Shown piece after piece: positions 8,278 through 17,439 of a stretch of 64,000 nt of DNA. The position numbers were made by a program, and so were the translations under genes. Origin of the DNA: Nocardia panacis (GTDB lineage Bacteria > Actinomycetota > Actinomycetes > Mycobacteriales > Mycobacteriaceae); the NCBI RefSeq assembly GCF_003598715.1, contig NZ_QZFU01000013.1:62001-126000 (forward strand), written 5' to 3'. Each line of letters starts with the position of its first letter. Within the stretch, counting starts at the first letter, position 1. Under the pieces are notes generated by a model. It saw only the letters and a program-made list of their open reading frames with translations. It did no database searches and had not been told where the DNA came from.

Positions 8278-8868
8278 CTAGGTCCCCACCGGGGTGCGTC
8301 CCGCCCGCTCGATCAGATGCTCGACCAGACTCATCAACACATATTTGGCGGAATCCCGGCTGCGGGCATCGCACAGCAGCACCGGAATGTGCGGGTCGAG
8401 GTCGATGGCGTCGCGGACCTCGTCGACGGTGTAGCGGGGCGCGCCGTCGAAGCAGTTCACCGCGACCAGGAACGGCAGCCCGCGCCGCTCGAAATAGTCC
8501 ACGGCGGCAAAGGAATTCCCGAGCCGACGGGTGTCGGCCAGGACGACCGCGCCCAGCGCGCCGCGCGCCAACTCGTCCCACAGGAACCAGAACCGATCCT
8601 GCCCCGGCGTCCCGAAAAGGTAGAGCACCAGTTCTGGATCGATGGTGATGCGCCCGAAATCCAGGGCCACCGTGGTGGTGGCCTTCTGCTCCACCCCCGA
8701 CAGGTCGTCGACGCCGGTGCTCACCTCGGTGATGAGTTCCTCGGTGCGCAGCGGCGCGACCTCGCTGATCGCCGCCACCATCGTCGTCTTACCGACGCCG
8801 AAGCCGCCCGCGACCAGGATCTTGACCGAGGCGGCCAACTGTGGAGTGTCAGAGTTTTCGGATGCCAT
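8278..8868 (-). CDS. conservon GTP-binding protein CvnD-like
   Basis: 196 residues. The P-loop is GGFGVGKTT (about residues 20-28) and switch II is FGTPGQDRFWF. The base-recognition motif reads VAVNCFD, a variant of NKxD. It is the small Ras-like/MglA-type GTPase of actinobacterial conservons, which signals with CvnA-C at the membrane. It overlaps cvnC by 20 bp and is the last conservon gene. Closely related P-loop proteins of these operons are annotated as ATP/GTP-binding proteins. Confidence 0.9.
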   Translation of the reverse strand: MASENSDTPQLAASVKILVAGGFGVGKTTMVAAISEVAPLRTEELITEVSTGVDDLSGVEQKATTTVALDFGRITIDPELVLYLFGTPGQDRFWFLWDELARGALGAVVLADTRRLGNSFAAVDYFERRGLPFLVAVNCFDGAPRYTVDEVRDAIDLDPHIPVLLCDARSRDSAKYVLMSLVEHLIERAGRTPVGT

Positions 8869-9226
8869 TCAGAACAGCTCGCAATACATTCAGATCGCCG
8901 GGACCGGCCTCCGGCTGCACCGGGGACCGGAAGATCAGGTGTCCCTCGCCGATCAGGTCGCCGACGAGGATCTTGGTCACCATCAAGGGGAGTTTCATCA
9001 CGGCCGCCACCTCGGCGACCGATTGCGGCACGCGGCACAGCCGCAGGATGTCCGCGTACTCGGGTTCGGGGCGTCGCAGTGTCGGCGCGGGTTTGGCCAC
9101 GACCACGACGGTGAGCATGTCCAGGTCGTGCCCGGTGCCGATGGTGCGCCCCCTGGTGACCGCGTAGGGGCGGACCAGCGGTCCGGCCGCGTCGTCGAAA
9201 AACGGCTCACCCAAGCGACGCGTCAT
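8849..9226 (-). CDS. conservon protein CvnC-like (DUF742)
   Basis: 125 residues with the DUF742 pattern: RPYAVTRGRT near the N terminus, YADILRLCRVPQSVAEVAA forming a winged-helix-like core, and LPLMVTKILVGDLI, ending DLNVLRAVLNGIRKL. CvnC proteins sit between the roadblock protein and the GTPase in conservons and are thought to help couple the kinase-like CvnA to CvnD. Neighbours are 9 bp upstream and overlapping downstream. Confidence 0.9.
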   Translation of the reverse strand: MTRRLGEPFFDDAAGPLVRPYAVTRGRTIGTGHDLDMLTVVVVAKPAPTLRRPEPEYADILRLCRVPQSVAEVAAVMKLPLMVTKILVGDLIGEGHLIFRSPVQPEAGPGDLNVLRAVLNGIRKL

Positions 9227-9235
9227 GACCGATCC

Positions 9236-9643
9236 TTATAACTCCGCCAGTCCGTGCCGCGGGCCGGTGGACAGGTAACTGCCCACCCGCTGCACGGTGA
9301 GATTCATTTCGTAGGCCACCATGCCGAGATTGGCCGATTCGGCGGCCTGCAGGGCCAGGCAGGCATTCTCGCCGGCCGCGGTGACGAACAGGACGGCCCG
9401 GTCCAGTTCGATCACCGCCTGGCGCACGCCGCCGCCGTCGAAGCGGGCGCCCGCGCTGCGCGCCAGACCGTAGAGGGTGGACGACATCGCGGCGAAATGT
9501 TCGGCGTCCTCGCGGTTCATCGCGCTGGAGCGGCCGAGCAGCAACCCGTCGGTGGACAGGACCACCGCCTGGCGGACGCCGGCGAGCCGGTCCACCAGGT
9601 CGTCGAGTAGCCAATTGAGATCGCCTGGGCTGGAAGTGGACAC
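9236..9643 (-). CDS. conservon roadblock/LC7 protein CvnB-like
   Basis: 135 residues. The roadblock/LC7 fold is visible in LNWLLDDLVDRLAGVRQAVV, STDGLLLG, and the later LFVTAAGENACLALQA. Roadblock proteins act on small GTPases (MglB-like GAPs), here presumably CvnD. The GTG start follows immediately after the TAA stop of cvnA, implying translational coupling. Confidence 0.9.
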   Translation of the reverse strand: MSTSSPGDLNWLLDDLVDRLAGVRQAVVLSTDGLLLGRSSAMNREDAEHFAAMSSTLYGLARSAGARFDGGGVRQAVIELDRAVLFVTAAGENACLALQAAESANLGMVAYEMNLTVQRVGSYLSTGPRHGLAEL

Positions 9644-12034
9644 TTAGCCTTCCTGTTCGTCCGTGGACGCGCGCGTCCGGTCGTATCTGCCGAACGCCGG
9701 GAAATCCGTGTCGGACAACGGCTTTCGGCCCTGTCGGGTACCGTTCTCGATGGCGGACATGAGATCTCGGGCTTGTTCGGCCGAGCGTACGCGTTCGGGG
9801 TGTTCGGTCGGCGGGGCGGCGTGGGCCGCGTCCGCCAACTGTGGTGCGAGATTAGCCTGCCGGTTGCGTCGCGGCAATGCGGGACGGCCGTCGCCGGTGG
9901 CGGTTCGGCCGTCGGGAGTCGGAAACGAGTTGTCCGCCACAGGTTTCGGCGGATCGGCCAGCAGCGTCGCCACCGGGGCGGAGACGGGCTCGGCGGCCGC
10001 CTCCAGCGCGGGCCGCGGCGAATCGGCGTGCCGCCCAACCGTCTGCGGGATCTCGGCCGGCGGCCCGTAGCCGAGATCCGCGCCCGCGAGCAGCGCCGAG
10101 GGCACCAGCACGATGGCGCGGATACCGCCGTAATCGGACTCCACCAGCCGCACCGACACACCGTGCCTGGCCGCCAGCCGCGCCACCACGAACAGTCCGA
10201 GCCGCGAATCGGCCGACAGCGCGGCGAGCCCGAAATCCGGTGGGTTGCGCAGCATTTCGTTGACCCTGGCCAGTTCGGCCTCGGCCATGCCCATACCCTG
10301 GTCGGTGATCTCGCAGACCACGCCCTTGCCGACGATATTGCCGGTCACCTCCACCCGCGACTGCGGCGGGGAGAACGCGGTGGCGTTGTCGACCAGTTCG
10401 GCGATGAGATGGATGAGGTCGGCAACCACACCGCCCGCGATATGCACCTCGGGCAGCCGCGCCGCCCGCACCCTGGCGTAGTCGAGGGTTTCGCCGATGG
10501 CGCTGCGCACCAGGTCGATCAGCGGCACCGGGTTGCGCCACTGCCGACCGGGCTGCCCGCCGCCGAGGATGATCAGGTTCTCGGCGTTGCGGCGTTCGCG
10601 GGTGGCCAGGTGATCGAGTCGGAACAGGGTGTCGAGCAGCGCCGGATCCTCCTGCTGCCGTTCGGCCTCGTCCAGGATCTCCAACTGTCGGTGCACCACG
10701 ATCTGGCTGCGATGGGCGATATTGAGGAACACCGCGCGCACCCCCTCGCGGGTGCGCGCCTCGGCCACCGCGCCCGCGACGGCGGCGGCGTGCGCGTGCT
10801 GGAATGCCAAGGCCACCTGGCCGATCTCGTCGCGCCCGTAGTCGAGGACGGGGGATTCCTCGGCCGGATCGATGGTCTCGCCCGCGCGCAGCCGCCGCAT
10901 CATCTCCGGCAGGCGTTCGTCGGCCAGTTGCAGCGTCTCGCCGCGAAGTCGCTTGAGTCGCCGAATGATTCGGTTGGCCATCAGCAGCGCGACCAGGAAG
11001 GCGGTGAAGCTGACGAGGATGACGCCCGCGCCCGCGTAGAGGGACCGGGTCGCCGAATCGTCGCCCTTCTGGGCCGAGAGCTGCTGCGCGGCCCTGTTCT
11101 GCGCGATCCAGGTGTCGACCAGCTTCTTGTTGACCTCGGCGGCCGCGGCCTGCCATTCGGGGATGCCCATCGGCAGCGGCGGCAGCGCGTCGGCGGTCTT
11201 CTTCAGCGCCGACTGGGTGTTGGCGGGATTGGCCGCCGCGTTGGCCATGATCGCATTGCGCTGGGCGATGGCGGTTTCCATCGCGGTGAGCGACTGCCAC
11301 GCCGGAGAGCCGGTGAGCGACTTCGCGCCGTCGCGCTGCAGGTGGTCGAGTTCGGTTGTCAGGTAGGCGATCTCGGTGTGGTAGTAGCCGACGTTGCGCT
11401 GGAACTCCTCCAGCGGCACCAGGCCCTGCCCGTTGCCGTTGACCAGTGCCAGGCCCAAAGCGTTGCTGCGGGACATGGATTCGGTCGCGTAGAGAATGCG
11501 CATGCCGATATCGAGTTCGATGGCGATCTGCGCGTCGGGTGCGGTCTGCTCGGTGATGGTGGTGCCCACCTGGATGACATCGAGCAGCCGGTTGAAGAAG
11601 CCGTAGGCGTCGAGGGCGGGCAGCATGCCCGCATCGATCTGGGAACGGATCTGGGTCATCGATTGGGCCAGCGTGGCGAAGTTCGCGACATTGTCGCCGA
11701 TCTTGGACGACTCCAACTGTTGCAGACCCACCGAGGCCTCGAGTAGGCCGCGCAGCGCGTGGTCGAGGCGCACGCGGGCGCCCGCCAGAGCGGGACCGGC
11801 GGTGTCGTCGCCCGCCAACTGGGCCAGCGTCAACTGACGTTCGAGCTGCACCGCTTCCAGCAGTTCCCTGGTGTTCGGGATGGCCTTCTGCATCTGCGAG
11901 GCCCACGATTTCGCGTGCGTGCCCTCGTTCACCAGGTATCCCGCCGCGCCCACGCCGACCACGAGCAGAGTCAGGCTCGGGACGAGCGCGATCGCCAGTA
12001 TCCGCGTGCGGACACCGAGCCTCGCTCTGAACAT
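9644..12034 (-). CDS. conservon sensor kinase CvnA-like (NIT sensor)
   Basis: About 796 residues from ATG 12034. There is an N-terminal membrane segment (ILAIALVPSLTLLVVG), a long extracytoplasmic nitrate/nitrite-sensor-type (NIT) helical domain, a second membrane segment near residue 350, a HAMP-like region, and a C-terminal ATPase domain (LVDNATAFSPPQ; ITDQGMGM; LGLFVVARLAARHGV). A Pro/Ala-rich tail follows. It heads the conservon and probably perceives an external signal that is passed to the CvnB-D complex. Confidence 0.9.
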   Translation of the reverse strand: MFRARLGVRTRILAIALVPSLTLLVVGVGAAGYLVNEGTHAKSWASQMQKAIPNTRELLEAVQLERQLTLAQLAGDDTAGPALAGARVRLDHALRGLLEASVGLQQLESSKIGDNVANFATLAQSMTQIRSQIDAGMLPALDAYGFFNRLLDVIQVGTTITEQTAPDAQIAIELDIGMRILYATESMSRSNALGLALVNGNGQGLVPLEEFQRNVGYYHTEIAYLTTELDHLQRDGAKSLTGSPAWQSLTAMETAIAQRNAIMANAAANPANTQSALKKTADALPPLPMGIPEWQAAAAEVNKKLVDTWIAQNRAAQQLSAQKGDDSATRSLYAGAGVILVSFTAFLVALLMANRIIRRLKRLRGETLQLADERLPEMMRRLRAGETIDPAEESPVLDYGRDEIGQVALAFQHAHAAAVAGAVAEARTREGVRAVFLNIAHRSQIVVHRQLEILDEAERQQEDPALLDTLFRLDHLATRERRNAENLIILGGGQPGRQWRNPVPLIDLVRSAIGETLDYARVRAARLPEVHIAGGVVADLIHLIAELVDNATAFSPPQSRVEVTGNIVGKGVVCEITDQGMGMAEAELARVNEMLRNPPDFGLAALSADSRLGLFVVARLAARHGVSVRLVESDYGGIRAIVLVPSALLAGADLGYGPPAEIPQTVGRHADSPRPALEAAAEPVSAPVATLLADPPKPVADNSFPTPDGRTATGDGRPALPRRNRQANLAPQLADAAHAAPPTEHPERVRSAEQARDLMSAIENGTRQGRKPLSDTDFPAFGRYDRTRASTDEQEG

Positions 12035-12141
12035 TCGCCGAACGTAACAGAACGGCCACGCCCATACCCATGTCGCCGTCATGTATCCCGTTGAGCGAGA
12101 CTCGAATTGACGCGCGATTGCCGACCGTGCTCCACCTCAAT

Positions 12142-12165
12142 TGTTACAAACATATGTTTGAAACA
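12142..12165. promoter_or_regulatory. AT-rich near-perfect palindrome, probable operator
   Basis: The core 12147-12160 is a perfect 14-bp palindrome (CAAACATATGTTTG), extended on both sides by TGTT/AACA after one mismatched base pair. It lies between the divergent conservon and the small-ORF/ART-like operon. It stands out for its low GC in this genome. The binding protein is unknown. Confidence 0.5.
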
Positions 12166-12220
12166 TAAGTCTATGACGCCCGTCGGATACAAGTGTTGGT
12201 TTCGTGGCTAGAGTTGCGCC

Positions 12221-12328
12221 ATGTCCCGAAATCGCTACCAACCAGCGGCGGCCGAATCCGCGGAGACGGCCACATCCACCCTTCGGGCAGGTGGGCGATC
12301 CCGTGCGCGCAGGCGCGGGCTGCGGTGA
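12221..12328 (+). CDS. tiny Arg-rich ORF upstream of the ART-like gene
   Basis: ATG 12221 opens 35 codons ending in an arginine cluster (SRARRRGLR). Its TGA overlaps the GTG of the next ORF (GTGA), the same style of coupling used further down the chain. No clear ribosome-binding site is visible, so it could be a leader peptide, the N-terminal part of a frameshifted protein, or chance. Confidence 0.25.
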   Translation: MSRNRYQPAAAESAETATSTLRAGGRSRARRRGLR

Positions 12329-12573
12329 CCGATAGCGCACCGATGGCAGCAGCCCTGGAACGCCATCACGCTCAACGCCCGGAAAGCGCGGGCAGCAGTC
12401 GACGGCAGCAAATTGCCCCTGGTTCACCCCTTGGTCAGCGGAGATGCGCGATATGCGGTGGCAACCATAGAGTTTCGGTTCAGTGTGACGCCCCGGACCC
12501 TTTGCGCGAGGGTCTGGTCCGCGACGCATGGAACGCAGGCCACGGCGCGCGGCCTGCCCCACGCGATACATGA
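12325..12573 (+). CDS. small Cys/His-motif protein upstream of the ART-like gene
   Basis: 82 residues from GTG 12325 (ATG 12343 is the alternative). It contains CAICGGNHRVSVQC, a C-x2-C-x3-H-x5-C arrangement of the same length as a zinc knuckle but with the histidine shifted by one. The TGA overlaps the ATG of the following gene (ATGA), suggesting co-translation. I do not recognise a family. It could be a partner, chaperone or immunity factor of the downstream protein; that is inference only. Confidence 0.4.
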   Translation: MTDSAPMAAALERHHAQRPESAGSSRRQQIAPGSPLGQRRCAICGGNHRVSVQCDAPDPLREGLVRDAWNAGHGARPAPRDT

Positions 12574-13640
12574 GCGGGTTGGGTGACGGCGAACTCGCCG
12601 CGAGAATGCTGCAGGCCCTCAGACGCCTCGCCGACGCGATCGACAAAGCTGCCCAGCGAACCTACGACGTACACCGCAAATTTCCGCACACGATACGGGA
12701 AAGCATCGAGCAGACCACACGCAAAGAGGTGGAGGCCGCATCCACGATCGGTCCGGCTGCGCGCACAGATCGGCACGAGCTGCTCGTCGGTGGCGGCGAT
12801 CATGTGCGAACAGCTCCGCCGTTGCAGCGCCCCACCTCTCCTGCGGTGAAAGGCCCCATCGGCCACATGTCGGCAGAAGAAGTCGAGGCCCTGCTGGTGA
12901 CGTTGGGGCCACCAGCGGAGTGGCCCGAAAGAGTGCGGGCACGTATGCGCGTATTCGAGGAGTTCGCCGAAGAAACCACGGGTCCGAGCCGGGGCGGGGA
13001 CTGGCTGTCCGCGTTGCGGGCATGCCGCGAAGGAGGATCGCCCGGAAGCGATCTGGTGATCGACTTCTATCACGCAACCCATGCAGGGGCGGAAAGGTTT
13101 ATCCGTGCCGGGGGTGTGGATACGCGATATCCCAGATACTTCTGCGATGTCGGACAGGGGTTTTATACCGGCGATAACCTGCTGCTCGCAGAAAAGTTGG
13201 GGTCGAGGCACTCCGACCCGGTCGTCTTGCACTACCGAATAAAACTGGAAGATCTGAAGAATCTTGAAGTCAAGATATTTGAACCGGGGAGTCCCGAGCT
13301 GGAGGGTTTTCTGCTTCGCGGCATGTTCAACGATCCGGAAACACCATACGATGTCGTCATCGCACCGTTTCTCGTCAATAGAGAGGCTTTCGCATTCCAG
13401 AATGCGGCGCCGATATACGCAGGCCGTCAAATCGTATTCTGCAACGATACCGGCCGATTGCTCGATGCTGGACTTCAACCGGCCTCGACCGGCCTCGCCG
13501 CCAGGGCGGAATCCGCCTTGTCCGAACCTTCTCCGGAGGCGCTCGGCACCGGCGCCCCTCGCCCCCCTGGCGCCCCTAGCGCCAGCAGTGCGGGAGACCT
13601 CTTCGGGGAAGGAGGATCCTCCGCCGACTCCGCCTCCTGA
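12570..13640 (+). CDS. putative DUF3990-type ADP-ribosyltransferase-like protein
   Basis: 356 residues from ATG 12570. Residues 1-60 are predicted helical (MLQALRRLADAIDKAAQRTY) and 60-150 form a linker. The region from about residue 170 reads DFYHATHAGAERFIRAGG, then CDVGQGFYTGDNLLLAEKL, with a late PYDVVIAPF and RQIVFCNDTG. This order matches DUF3990 proteins (YHGT, D-x-GxGFYT, QIxF), which adopt an ADP-ribosyltransferase-like fold. A low-complexity Ser/Pro/Ala tail follows. The stretch 13080-13470 is visibly less GC-rich than its surroundings, consistent with transfer. No signal peptide is visible. The call rests on motif pattern only. Confidence 0.6.
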   Translation: MSGLGDGELAARMLQALRRLADAIDKAAQRTYDVHRKFPHTIRESIEQTTRKEVEAASTIGPAARTDRHELLVGGGDHVRTAPPLQRPTSPAVKGPIGHMSAEEVEALLVTLGPPAEWPERVRARMRVFEEFAEETTGPSRGGDWLSALRACREGGSPGSDLVIDFYHATHAGAERFIRAGGVDTRYPRYFCDVGQGFYTGDNLLLAEKLGSRHSDPVVLHYRIKLEDLKNLEVKIFEPGSPELEGFLLRGMFNDPETPYDVVIAPFLVNREAFAFQNAAPIYAGRQIVFCNDTGRLLDAGLQPASTGLAARAESALSEPSPEALGTGAPRPPGAPSASSAGDLFGEGGSSADSAS

Positions 13641-13802
13641 TCCACCTTGCTTCAACACGATCCGCGCGAGGACGCCACGTTGGCACACGACCCCGCGCTC
13701 TGCCGAACTCGCCGCTGCGCCGAGCGCGCCCGCATGTGTAGCGCTCGCTTCCAACGCGTAGATTGTGTGTATCTCGCGGTTACTCACAAGTAGGAGGCAA
13801 TG

Positions 13803-15350
13803 ATGCCGACGCCGGAAGGCGCCGTTTTCGACCGTTTGAGCGCGCTGGCCGCGATCGCGGAAACGCGCCCGACAAAGACCATCACCGAGACGTTCACCGG
13901 CGCGAGGCTGGGCACCGTCCCGGTCGGCACGGCCGAGGACGTGACCGCCGCCGCCGCGCGGGCGCGCACCGCGCAGGCAGGCTGGGCCGAACGCACGCCC
14001 GCCGAGCGGGCCGCCGTGCTGGAACGCTTCCGCGCGCTGGTGGTGGAGCATCGCGACTCGCTCATGGATGTCATCCAGGCCGAGACCGGCAAGGCGCGGT
14101 GGGCGGCACAGGAAGAGATCATGGGCCTGATCTTCGCCGCCCGCTATTTCGCCAGGGTCACCCCGGACCTGCTGCGCCCCCGCCGGGTTCCCGGCGCGTT
14201 CCCGGTGCTCAATCGCACCGAGGTCAGCCACCGCCCCAAGGGCGTGGTCGGCGTGATCGCACCGTGGAACTATCCGATGCTGCTGTCCATCGGCGATGCC
14301 ATACCGGCCCTGCTGGCGGGCAACGCCGCCGTGGTCAAACCCGACAGTCAAACCCCGTTCTCGGCACTGGCCGCCGCCGACCTGCTCTACAAGGCGGGCC
14401 TGCCGCGCGACCTGCTCGCCGTGGTCACCGGGCCGGGCACCGTGGTCGGCACCGCCATCGTCGACATCTGCGACTACCTGATGTTCACCGGCTCCTCGGC
14501 CACCGGCCGCACCCTCGCCGAACAGTGCGGACGCAGGCTGATCGGCTTCTCCGCCGAACTCGGCGGCAAGAACCCGATGATCGTGGCCCGCGGCGCGAAC
14601 CTGAACAAGGTCGCCAAGGCCGCGGTGCGCGCCTGCTTCTCCAATGCCGGACAGCTCTGCATCTCCATCGAGCGGCTCTATGTCGAACGGTCCGTCGCCG
14701 CGGAATTCACCGAGAAGTTCCTCGCCGCCGTACGAGCCGCGAAACTCGGTGCGGCCTACGACTACTCGACCGATATCGGCAGCCTCATCTCCCAATCCCA
14801 ACTGGAAACGGTGTCCAAGCACGTCGCCGACGCCACCTCCAAGGGCGCGAAGGTGCTCGCCGGCGGCAAGGCCCGCCCCGACCTCGGCCCGCTGTTCTTC
14901 GAGCCGACGGTGCTGAGCGAGGTCACCGACGAGATGGAATGCGGCCGCAACGAGACCTTCGGCCCGCTGGTCTCCATTTACCCGGTCGACAATGTCGAGG
15001 AAGCCATCCGGCTGGCCAACGACACCGAATACGGCCTCAACGCCAGTGTTTGGGCCGCCACCAAGGCCGAGGGCGAGCGGATCGCGGGCCAACTGCACGC
15101 GGGCACCGTCTGCGTGGACGAGGGTTACGCGCCCGCCTGGGGCAGCACCGCCGCGCCGATGGGCGGCATGGGGATCTCCGGCGTCGGCCGCAGGCACGGC
15201 GCGGACGGCCTGCTGAAATTCACCGAACCGCAGACGATCGTCGTTACCCGATTCATGAATCTGGATGCGCCGCCGCTGGTTTCGCAGCAGCGCTGGCAGC
15301 GCTTCCTGATGACCGTCACACGGAGTCTGCGCTTGCTGCCCGGACGGTAG
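13803..15350 (+). CDS. gabD2: succinate-semialdehyde dehydrogenase, GabD2-like
   Basis: About 515 residues. It has an ALDH fold with the cofactor-site motif VIAPWNYPM, catalytic Glu in FSAELGGKNP, catalytic Cys in NAGQLCIS, and NETFGPLV near the C terminus. The C-terminal extension and overall sequence resemble the mycobacterial GabD2 group, which oxidises succinate semialdehyde to succinate with NADP. AGGAGG at 13792-13797 is better spaced to ATG 13803 than to ATG 13800. The substrate is inferred from similarity. Confidence 0.8.
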   Translation: MPTPEGAVFDRLSALAAIAETRPTKTITETFTGARLGTVPVGTAEDVTAAAARARTAQAGWAERTPAERAAVLERFRALVVEHRDSLMDVIQAETGKARWAAQEEIMGLIFAARYFARVTPDLLRPRRVPGAFPVLNRTEVSHRPKGVVGVIAPWNYPMLLSIGDAIPALLAGNAAVVKPDSQTPFSALAAADLLYKAGLPRDLLAVVTGPGTVVGTAIVDICDYLMFTGSSATGRTLAEQCGRRLIGFSAELGGKNPMIVARGANLNKVAKAAVRACFSNAGQLCISIERLYVERSVAAEFTEKFLAAVRAAKLGAAYDYSTDIGSLISQSQLETVSKHVADATSKGAKVLAGGKARPDLGPLFFEPTVLSEVTDEMECGRNETFGPLVSIYPVDNVEEAIRLANDTEYGLNASVWAATKAEGERIAGQLHAGTVCVDEGYAPAWGSTAAPMGGMGISGVGRRHGADGLLKFTEPQTIVVTRFMNLDAPPLVSQQRWQRFLMTVTRSLRLLPGR

Positions 15351-15358
15351 AAAAAACC

Positions 15359-15399
15359 GGCGTCCGCCAGGTGGGTCTGCGTGCCACCTGGCGGACGCC
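15359..15399. terminator. bidirectional hairpin terminator
   Basis: Perfect 16-bp inverted repeat (15359-15374 with 15384-15399, 9-base loop) between convergent gabD2 and the DUF779 gene. An A6 run at 15351-15356 gives a U-run for minus-strand transcripts, and a pyrimidine-rich tail follows on the plus strand. Confidence 0.8.
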
Positions 15400-15436
15400 G
15401 TCGCCGGTTCGTCTCTTTCGGCCCTGGTCCCAGTAC

Positions 15437-15841
15437 CTAGGTCATACGATCGGCGCCGGTGCGCGGCGGGGGTGCGGCCGCCAACGCCTCGGTCTCGGCG
15501 TCGGTCAACAACCGCGAGCGGATGATGAACCGCACCCCGTCCGGCGCTTCGAGGGAGAACCCGCTCCCGCGACCGTCGACCACGTCGACGGTCAGGTGCG
15601 TGTGCTTCCACAGCTCGAACTGGTCGGCACTCATCCAGAACTCGGTGTGCCAGGACAGGCTGCCCAGCAGCACATCCGCGGCTCCGACGCGAAACTCCTT
15701 GGCCGGAAAGCACATCGGGGAACTGCCGTCACAGCAGCCGCCCGACTGGTGGAACAGCACCGGCCCGTGCTGTTCGATCAACCGGCGCAACACATCGCGT
15801 GCGGGCTCGGTCATCTCGACCCGATGCGCCCTGGTTTGCAT
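15437..15841 (-). CDS. DUF779 protein, partner of aldehyde dehydrogenase
   Basis: 134 residues with the conserved HQSGGCCDGSSPMCFP motif (three cysteines, probable metal or redox site), then DVLLGSL and FWMSADQFELWKHTHL. DUF779 genes are consistently found next to this class of aldehyde dehydrogenase. The start codon overlaps the dehydrogenase stop (TGATG), so the two are translationally coupled. Its biochemical role is not established. Confidence 0.85.
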   Translation of the reverse strand: MQTRAHRVEMTEPARDVLRRLIEQHGPVLFHQSGGCCDGSSPMCFPAKEFRVGAADVLLGSLSWHTEFWMSADQFELWKHTHLTVDVVDGRGSGFSLEAPDGVRFIIRSRLLTDAETEALAAAPPPRTGADRMT

Positions 15842-17358
15842 CAGAAGAACCCGAGCTTCTTCGGCGAATAACTGACCAGCAGGTTCTTGGTCTGCTGGTA
15901 GTGCTCGAGCATCATCTTGTGGTTCTCCCGGCCGATGCCGGACTTCTTGTAGCCGCCGAACGCCGCGTGCGCCGGATAGGCGTGGTAGCAGTTGGTCCAC
16001 ACCCGACCGGCCTTGATGGCCCGGCCCATCCGATAGGCGGTGGTGGCGTCGCGCGTCCACACGCCCGCGCCGAGACCGTAGAGGGTGTCGTTGGCGATGC
16101 GCACCGCTTCCTCGACGGTATCGAATCTGGTCACCGCGACCACCGGTCCGAAGATCTCCTCCTGGAAGATCCGCATGGTGTTCTCGCCCTCGAAGATGGT
16201 GGGCTGAATGTAGTACCCGCCGGGCAGACCGTCGACCTTGCGTGCTTCCCCTCCGGTGAGCACGCGCGCGCCTTCCTGCTTGCCGATATCGATATAGGAC
16301 AGGATCTTCTCGTACTGGTCGTTGCTGGCCTGCGCGCCGATCATGGTGGCGTCGTCGAGCGGATTGCCGCCCCGGATCGCCTTGGTGCGCTCCAGGCAGC
16401 GGGCCATGAACTCGTCGTAGATCGAGGAGTGGATCAGCGCCCGCGACGGACAGGTGCACACCTCGCCCTGGTTCAGCGCGAACATGACGAAACCTTCGAC
16501 GGCCTTGTCCAAGAAATCGTCGTCCTGCGCAGCGATATCGGGCAGGAAGATATTGGGGCTCTTACCGCCCAACTCCAGGCTGACCGGAATGATGTTCTCG
16601 CTGGCGTACTGCATGATCAGCCTGCCGGTGGTGGTCTCACCGGTGAAGGCGACCTTGGCCACCCGAGGACTCGACGCCAACGGTTTACCCGCCTCGACAC
16701 CGAATCCGTTGACCACGTTCAACACACCGGGCGGTAGGAGATCGGCGATCAGTTCGACCACCAGCATGATGGAGGCCGGGGTCTGCTCGGCCGGTTTGAG
16801 CACCACGCAGTTGCCCGCGGCCAACGCGGGAGCCACCTTCCAGGCGGCCATCAGGATCGGGAAATTCCACGGAATGATCTGACCGACCACGCCGAGCGGT
16901 TCGTGATAGTGGTAAGCCACTGTGTCGGCGTCGATTTCGGCGATGCTGCCCTCTTGGGCGCGGATCGCGCCCGCGAAATACCGGAAGTGATCCACCGCCA
17001 AAGGCAGGTCCGCGGCGAGGGTTTCGCGGATCGGCTTACCGTTGTCCCAGGTCTCGGCGACGGCCAGCGGTTCGAGACTGTTCTCCAACCGGTCGGCGAT
17101 CTTGTTGAGGATATTCGCGCGCTCGGTGACCGAGGTGGCGGCCCAGGATTCGGCCGCGCGGTGGGCGGCCTCGAGCGCCAGATCGATATCGGCGGCGGTG
17201 GAACGCGCGACAGCGCAGAAGGTCTCGCCGTCGACGGGGGAGGGGTTGTCGAAGTATCTACCCTCGATCGGCGCGGCCCAGTCGCCGCCGATGAAGTTGT
17301 CGTAGCGGGTGGCATAGCTGACGATGCCGGTGTCCGAACCCGGTTTGGCGTAGATCAT
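15841..17358 (-). CDS. NAD-dependent aldehyde dehydrogenase (ExaC/AldA-like)
   Basis: 505 residues from ATG 17358. Motifs: [20 protein letters not shown] (cofactor site), [13 protein letters not shown] (general base Glu), [12 protein letters not shown] (catalytic Cys) and [10 protein letters not shown]. The double-cysteine CTC context and ending SPKKLGFF are typical of acetaldehyde/chloroacetaldehyde dehydrogenases of the ExaC type. It is followed by the coupled DUF779 gene and preceded by a GAF-domain regulator on the same strand, the usual AcoR-like control arrangement for alcohol/aldehyde metabolism. Confidence 0.88.
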   Translation of the reverse strand: MIYAKPGSDTGIVSYATRYDNFIGGDWAAPIEGRYFDNPSPVDGETFCAVARSTAADIDLALEAAHRAAESWAATSVTERANILNKIADRLENSLEPLAVAETWDNGKPIRETLAADLPLAVDHFRYFAGAIRAQEGSIAEIDADTVAYHYHEPLGVVGQIIPWNFPILMAAWKVAPALAAGNCVVLKPAEQTPASIMLVVELIADLLPPGVLNVVNGFGVEAGKPLASSPRVAKVAFTGETTTGRLIMQYASENIIPVSLELGGKSPNIFLPDIAAQDDDFLDKAVEGFVMFALNQGEVCTCPSRALIHSSIYDEFMARCLERTKAIRGGNPLDDATMIGAQASNDQYEKILSYIDIGKQEGARVLTGGEARKVDGLPGGYYIQPTIFEGENTMRIFQEEIFGPVVAVTRFDTVEEAVRIANDTLYGLGAGVWTRDATTAYRMGRAIKAGRVWTNCYHAYPAHAAFGGYKKSGIGRENHKMMLEHYQQTKNLLVSYSPKKLGFF

Positions 17359-17439
17359 GTGACCTCTGTTCTCGCGCAAACATCTTCTGACGGGGGCCAC
17401 TATGGCCCACCCTGGTTGGTGCGAGGTTGGTGGCGGGTC

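Noticed and set aside
9773..11746. Long plus-strand open frame (657 codons) and another minus frame (9852-12140) over the conservon kinase
   Set aside because: Both are shadows of the cvnA-like gene; no start-site signals and no domain.
12480..15713. Very long minus-strand open frame (1077 codons) across the ART-like and gabD2 genes
   Set aside because: Antisense to two genes with clear motifs and spans the intergenic gap; low-complexity translation with no recognisable domain.
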